From: Bostrychus sinensis
Lineage: Eukaryota; Chordata; Actinopteri; Gobiiformes; Eleotridae
Length of the DNA stretch: 64,000 nt
NCBI GenBank assembly: GCA_020698575.1
Contig: CM036243.1
Coordinates: forward strand, 38,005,488-38,069,487
Reading direction: 5' to 3'
Below the pieces are notes generated by a model. It was not told the DNA's origin. It ran no database searches and worked only from the letters and a program-made list of their open reading frames with translations. A program made the translations under genes and the position numbers. How positions within the stretch are numbered: the first letter of the stretch is position 1; each line of letters starts with the position of its first letter. Of this stretch, positions 58,344 to 64,000 are shown in pieces.

Positions 58344-59639
58344 AATTAAGGCTGTGTTCGGACTTTAACTTCACTCTTTCTGAAAATATCTCTTCACTCG
58401 CTCACCTCCTTCTACAGAATAAAGATAGTATAAATGTCATAGAAAATAAAATGGCTGATGGCAAAAAAAAAAGGGCGAAATTTGAATTACTTTAGCGCAT
58501 ACATTAAAATGGCTAATTTAAAATACAGACCCAAATCTGGAAAAGTTGGGACAATATTCAGACACTTTTGATTTCACTCTTTTAAAGTCAGTTCCAGGTG
58601 AGAGTAGGAACTGAGAGTGATCTCCAAATGTAAAGTTAACAGAAATGCAAAGGTCATTAGCAAGTGATTTCAGGGAACAGAACTTTGACAGTAAACAGTA
58701 TCCATCTGTTCGATCACTCTGGACTGGTCTAACCTCCTCCAGTTTTAACAACTCTGGTAATTCAGAGTCCGTCTCTGAGTCCAGTCGTCCCGCTGCCTCT
58801 GACGGACTGCAACTTTACCTGGAAATCTGACAGACCTCTAACTGCTGCAGGGAGGATGGACAGGTTTTGTCTTTCTAAATCACTGAGTCGATGCTGCGAT
58901 GACAAACTTGATGAAAAAATGTCCGGTTTATTTGGTCCAATATCTATCTGAGCCTTCTGTTTGTCCATATGTCCAACACTCTCCACTCTCAGGGAAGATA
59001 AACTGCAAAATACATTCGGAAAATATGTGGTGCTATAGATCCAAGACGAATTTGGCATCGTATGGACCAGAAGTCTGTGCTAACAAGCAGAAAGAGAACA
59101 ACTTTTCTCCTCTGTGCTGGGAAATAGGGCTTTAAAACTACACATTTGTACAAACCCTTCTAAAGCTCACCATGGAAGGATAAGCAACCACATTCTTTTT
59201 AACCAGAGTCACTGTGAGAACTCAGACCTCCACCAAGACATTGTCCCTATCTTAATAATAAGATACAGGTCACACGGCTCAGTCTGTCTGAACTAGAAAC
59301 AGCTGGTAATAGCTTCATTTTTCGGTACAAAGCTGTGTACGTTATCTCTTTGAATAAGGCTTTATCACAAGAACAAGACATGTTTGATTAAAATTGCATT
59401 TTTCCTTTTATGTCCAGTCTCTGGCTTCTTCTTTGCTCGAGTAAGGTTTATATATCGTCCAATCAGGCTTAGTGTAGCTGCCACCTTTTCCAAAGCAGAC
59501 CCAGAGCTGACACCTGCATTCTTGGTCATAGTTTGGACAGTTTTGGGGAGCGGAAACACCTTCATACCAACCTGATATATTGTGGCTGGAGTTATTGTCT
59601 TCATGTCCACAACTTCAGATATTTTAGACCGTCACATGA
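58344..59639. other. Spacer, no gene seen
   Basis: Several open frames of 60-98 codons overlap on both strands (58645-59600). None shows a recognisable domain, and codon patterns do not persist. They may include old LINE-derived sequence leading into the fragment at 59640. Confidence 0.3.
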
Positions 59640-59814
59640 CTGCAAAGGAAGCAACATGCTTTGATCTTTTCACATATCGAATACTGCTTCACTAATTGGA
59701 CCCTTACCAACCACACCACACTCAAACAGATACAATCACTGTATAAAAGAGGGCTTAAAATCTTTGCTAAAAAAACAATTTCATATCAACACTGCCAAAT
59801 TCTTGAAACTTATA

Positions 59815-60348
59815 CCATATTTTCCGCACTACAGGGCGCTCCAGATTATAAGGCGCACTGTCATTGAATGGTCTATTTTTGAACTTTTTTCACATATGAA
59901 GCGCACCGGACTAAAAGGCGAAACAAAACAGTCAGATAAGTCAGTCAAACTTTATTCAACGCGTTCACCATAACTCCCAAACTTGTTCAGTTGTAACGCG
60001 TGCAAAAAAAAAACACAATCTGAGACGGCTAAATCAAACGATAGCGTATTCACAATAACTCATAACTGTTCAGTTAATGTTATAACAAAATACAACACAA
60101 TACACTCACTTTTTCAGTTCATTCCTCGTCCACAGATCCCTCAAATTCTTCATCTTCAGTGTCCGAGTTAAACAGTTGGGCGATTACGGCATCCAGCCCA
60201 GATCCCTCTCGTCATTATAATCTCATTATAAATTATATATCTTCGTCGAATAAATTCACATATAAGGCGCTCTGGATTATAAGGCGCACTGTCATTTTTT
60301 GAGAAGATTGAAGGCTTTTAAGTGCGCCCTAAAGTGCGGAAAATATGG
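59815..60348 (-). mobile_element. Pogo-like short element, family D, inserted in a LINE
   Basis: The left end CCATATTTTCCGCACTACAG and the right end, CCATATTTTCCGCACTTTAG on the minus strand, are flanked by TA on both sides. Subterminal 'ggattataaggcgcactgtc' motifs repeat. On the minus strand it carries a coding tail (60119-60211) and then AATAAA (complement of 59951-59956). That signal leads into GTTTGACTGACTTATCTGAC, almost the same as in family B. Confidence 0.75.
60119..60211 (-). pseudogene. 3' coding tail of a pogo-like transposase (family D)
   Basis: Thirty codons plus TGA follow an upstream TGA. The frame reads LDAVIAQLFNSDTEDEE and ends FEGSVDEE. The LF-(N/R)-SDTEDEEF core is identical in seven or more residues to the family A tail at 2933-3091, while the surrounding DNA is not similar. 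That makes coding descent likelier than chance. AATAAA lies about 160 bp downstream on the same strand. Family known by inference only; no catalytic domain is left. Confidence 0.55.
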
Positions 60349-60944
60349 TAATTTATTGAGCTTTGAAAATTTTAAACACTTTAAATATGCCTGTATAATA
60401 TCCAAAACCTTCACAGACTCACACCACCACCATTAAGCAAATACATTAAACAAAAACCTACCTACTGGCAGAACCACTAGAGCGACACCTAGAGGTGATT
60501 GTGAGGTTCCTTATAGATGTACCACCTTTGCACAGTCAGTCCTTTCAGTCATAGGCTGTAAAATTTGGAATCTCCTACGTATAACACCTTTAAAACTCAC
60601 CTTAAAAACTGACTTAAATCCAATCAACACTGCACCCATTAGAGCTGTTCAGACCTCATGGTGCATGCATACAGATACGTATGTGGCATGCACCACATAC
60701 ATTTACTCTGCAATCTTTGCTGTTATCGTTTCTTACTGTCATTATTTTCATGTAAATATGTGTATATGTGTGAATGTTTGAGGATCTGGGAGCACTCTGA
60801 TTTTTTTTTTTTTAGGTTGCCTTTTTACAGCTGGCAGGGGAACTACCGATGAAAATTAGCCTAATTTGGCTAACTCGGATGTATTTACATTGTTTGTTGG
60901 TTAATGCACACTGTTCTTTAAAAAAAAAAAATAAAATCTCTTAA

Positions 60945-61559
60945 AGGAACAGGCCATCGTTTTTCCATATTAAACTATGTTCTTCCCTGATCTCAGACGA
61001 GTTGATGTGTACCTCTCTGGTCTTTGTGCGTGCCCTGTGATGCCCTTTGCCTGGGGAGCAACGCTAATTTGTTAGCATTTAGCTTTGCAAAGCATATCCC
61101 TATGGAACCAAACGCGGCTCAAGTTAGAAGCAACCAAGCTCTTCCACGTTTTCCCGATTTAAATACGGTTACCGTGAGTAGTTACATGACCCAAGTACAG
61201 TTACACAAAAATGAATTAAGTGGCGATTTTCTAAGCGGATAAAAATGGGTACTATAATGTAAGGCGTAATAACATTTTAGGAGCACTTCAGCATTGGCGC
61301 AGTGATATCTTCTTGTGACCTGCACACCTGCAGTGGTAGAAGAAAGAATTTTTTTAGCAGTGAAGATATCACTGCGCTGACGCTGAAGTGCTCCTAAAAG
61401 TGTTATTACGCTATTAAGCTAAATGCTAACAAATTAGCGTCGCTCCCCAGGCCCACAAAGAGAACACAGGGCACGCACAAAGACCAGAGAGGTACACATC
61501 AACTCAGCTAAGATCAGGGAACAACATAGTTTAACATGGGAAAACGGTGGACTGTTTCT
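60945..61559. mobile_element. Foldback element with TTAA target
   Basis: The left end AGGAACAGGCCATCGTTTTT and the right end, AGAAACAGTCCACCGTTTTC on the minus strand, are flanked by TTAA at 60941-60944 and 61560-61563. The arms continue for about 200 bp ('gatgtgtacctctctggtct' against 'agaccagagaggtacacatc', and 'cttcagcattggcgcagtga' against the 61370s). The left arm has an unpaired segment at about 61086-61263. TTAA suits piggyBac or Kolobok elements. No transposase is present. Confidence 0.75.
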
Positions 61560-61566
61560 TTAAGCT

Positions 61567-61791
61567 GGGCGGCATGGTGGTGTAGATGTTAGCACTCCTG
61601 CCTCACAATAGAAAGGTCCCAGGTTCAATTCCCGGACTGCGTGGAGGCCTTTTCTGTGTGGAGTTTGCATGTTCTCCTTTGTCTGCGTAGGTTTCCCCTA
61701 CCACCAAAATCATGTGCAATAGGTCCCCCATGGGGCCAGGGATGTAAATCTCAGTGAGACTTCCGGGTTAAATAAAGATCAAATAAAAAAA
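61567..61791 (+). repeat. tRNA-like SINE with tail
   Basis: 'gggcggcatggtggtgtaga' and GGTTCAATTCC resemble RNA polymerase III A and B boxes. The body has 'gtgtggagtttgcatgttct', and the 3' end 'gggttaaataaagatcaaat' is A-rich. This is the longest copy of the family in the window. Confidence 0.6.
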
Positions 61792-64000
61792 GACACAATC
61801 TCAGTCATCTCAGAGGAAAGATTGCTATTCATGGGAAAAATTGTTGGTCGTAGCAAACAAGCGTGGTAATACATCTTATAGTGAGACAGGGACAAAGATC
61901 ACAGATAGAGACAGAGTCAGAATCCTACAATCTTTGTCAGACGTGACCAATATGAAAACAGCAGCGCATGCTCAAAGTAAGAACCGCAGTGCCCAGCTAC
62001 GAACGTGACAACATTTCCTCGTTTGCCTTTTGATTTATTTTCCTTTCCCCGCACATAAACAAAGCGACGCTAGCTTCCAGTTCACCAGTGCCACGATGAT
62101 GTAAACACGTCCAGAGCCTGAAATTTTCTCCGGCTGACTTCGATCGTAGCCGTGATTCAACGTTTGAACCATCGCACTGTGTGAACGAGCAGCGATTTAC
62201 GCATTCCAGGTCATGCAATGTGACTTCTATAAATCTTTTAAAGGCCGTGAATACCTGGCTTTAGCTCCTAGCAAAACCTTGACAATATTTAGTGCAAAAA
62301 ATGGTCGACTGAGTGATGTGAAAAAGGAGTGCATTGTGTGAAAAATTCCAGTCATTTCCATTTTGAGTCTAGTTCTGTCAATCAAACCATAGCCTCGTAC
62401 ACGTTTGTCTGGAAACTGAACGGCTTTTTCATGAATAGTAAAAGAAAGTTGGCTCTGGGCAGCGTCTGTATGAAGTGTGTGTTCAGATTCAGAGATTATA
62501 TTATCCAGGTGAGCCGACGAGGCTGGGTTAACATTAGTGGAGCCGAAAAGACTCTTTACCCTTGGGCTGAAAATGAAGAATCCATTCATTTGAAAGTTTA
62601 ATGCAAAACAGCAGCGAGTGGTGGGAATTAATTCAGAAGAAAAGGTAATCTCTGATGTGAATGAGAAGGGAAAGAGCCACGTTTTCTGCCCGTACAAGGG
62701 AGAAACTGAAGGCAAGGTCATCAGGAACCATGTTTGTGTAAGATTTATGGGGAATAGCGCAAATCCAGAGGAAAGACGCTTGACGAAGTGATTAGCATTT
62801 TATTTTTGCATGACATTACTTTTTCTGTTCATTGCGGCATCAGACATTAAGCCATTGTTACATTATGGCAAATACAGATAACACCACATGGGGGGCGACA
62901 GAGATGCTTTTGGGACCTGTGCTTCCTCATCAAAGACTGGATAAAAGGGCAATGTCTTGTGATAGATTGAAGCTTCTCCTCCAACACTTTTATATCCCAT
63001 TAAAACAGAGATACAGGCCCGTCTTTGCTAAAGTGATCCTGACTCCTGACAGAACTTGGACTTGCCTTGAACGACTCAGATGAAATTCTTACTAAATGTG
63101 ATGAAAGAGGCTGCGTGAGTGTGAGCGTGTGAGCGAGTGGCCATTATGATCAGTGTCAGACTCTGTCATTATTAAGGCTTCTGAAGGGTTTCTCCTTCAT
63201 TAATACTGACGGTGAAAAGAGTGGAGTGAGTGGTCTGGAAGTTAATGGCTGGCTCCTATCAACTCCCATTTAATATTACAGCTTTTATACCTCTATAAAG
63301 TTAAGTTTTCACTCTTGGTTGGTTTGTTTTCTAGTCTGTTAAGCAACATAGTAAAAGCTGAACTTTGAGGGCATTTTTTAGTAAAGTTCAGTGATAGGCT
63401 AAGTAAGAAATCATTCCTTTTTGGAGTAGATCTATGGATCCTAGACTGTTTAAAATATTCTGTACCACTGTGCGATAGCTCTACTGACTCCAGCCACAAG
63501 GGGTCAGTAAAAGAGATCGCCCTCCGCAGGTGCTCTCATCCCATCCGAGCCTTTGTGGGTCTATGGCATTGGTCTCTAACCTGTAGCTCCACAGAGGCTT
63601 TATGATACCTACACAAACTTGTTTGGTTAATTTTGATTTATCACATGGCAAACTAACTTGCAAATGTATTCAATTAAATTTAAAGGTGCACGGTCCCTTT
63701 GTTTACAAAAGTATTAGGCTATTATTCGCCAATTAGTTTCAGTTGCTTGATGAGTGGGCAGTGACGTTAGCTCGACTACAGTATTTTCAGATTTGGCAAC
63801 TAGAGTTTTCACAAATGTAATGATAAGTGTGTGTCAGCTGCTGCACAAGCTGTACACCAACATTTTGTAATTGTTCAGGTAAATGTAAAAGGAAAACAAA
63901 ATACACTTTTCTTTGGTTTGTCAGTGTCAGCTCTGCAACTACAGTCCAGTGTCCAGTGTGCATCCCGCTTAAGGCCCACAGTCACTGGACGAGGTTCTAG
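61792..64000. other. Spacer, no gene seen
   Basis: Open frames of up to 164 codons occur at 62227-62721 on the minus strand, overlapping frames on the plus strand, but without any recognisable domain. A donor-like CAG|GTGAGC at 62508 lacks a good acceptor. I support no gene here. Confidence 0.35.

Larger units (their letters stand above)
59640..60930 (+). pseudogene. LINE reverse-transcriptase 3' region, split by a pogo-like element
   Basis: Before the insertion the frame at 59661-59810 reads FSHIEYCFTNWT, then LKQIQSLYKRGLKIFAKKTI, a typical RT C-terminal stretch of a fish non-LTR element. After the insertion similarity resumes at 60351 ('gagctttgaaaattttaaac', 'gtaaaatttggaatctcc'). The 3' untranslated end contains 'ctggcaggggaactaccgat' and 'aaaattagcctaatttggct', a recurrent fish LINE 3' end, and finishes in an A-rich run near 60930. 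Stops after 60450 show that it is dead. Confidence 0.6.

Noticed and set aside
62439..62508. Candidate coding exon with donor CAG|GTGAGC
   Set aside because: The upstream acceptor (atgaatag) lacks a pyrimidine tract and the encoded peptide has no recognisable similarity.

Overview
This window reads as intergenic or intronic chromosome of a ray-finned (teleost) fish. The evidence is the repeat content: hAT elements with 8-bp target duplications, pogo-like short elements with terminal CCGTATTTTCC, PIF/Harbinger-like elements with TTA/TAA targets, L2-type LINE fragments, a 5S-rRNA-derived SINE and tRNA-like SINEs. Very large minisatellites add to this. I found no complete protein-coding gene and no bacterial features. 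The long open frames in the window come from tandem repeats that lack stop codons, and I do not call them genes.

Layout. 0-4.8 kb: AT-rich sequence with a dispersed repeat, hAT remnants and a pogo-like element. 4.8-7.25 kb: a minisatellite of 11-bp units with several nested higher-order periods. 7.25-10.0 kb: repeat remnants, a pogo-like element and a hAT copy. 10.0-10.7 kb: a second array of related 11-bp units. 11.6-20.9 kb: a hAT with perfect target duplications, a 5S-derived SINE, a hAT carrying a nested MITE, a second pogo-like copy, an L2 fragment and a Harbinger-like element. 23.5-25.9 kb: the most gene-like stretch, with a candidate untranslated exon bounded by strong splice signals, a CTG run with a possible donor, and a CpG-rich segment. 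26.6-38.7 kb: about 12 kb of almost unbroken tandem repeats (28-bp, CA-rich with 125-bp period, GAA, 8-bp units), including a nearly exact 2.49-kb tandem duplication. 39-64 kb: dense transposon remnants with several nested insertions separated by unremarkable sequence.

Most notable signal: at least three families of pogo-like short elements (at 2.8/15.8, 39.0 and 59.8 kb) keep the last codons of what looks like one transposase lineage. All end in an acidic tail of the type DTE(D/E)(E/D)xFxG, then a stop codon, a short 3' region with AATAAA, and the right inverted repeat. A fourth family (8.1/49.8 kb) shares the polyadenylation-signal segment with the family at 59.8 kb. The elements therefore appear to be repeatedly formed derivatives of related autonomous transposons that preserve the 3' gene end.

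Limits: family assignments rest on termini, target duplications and short protein motifs read by eye. No alignment or database search was run, and boundaries given as approximate may be off by tens of bases.
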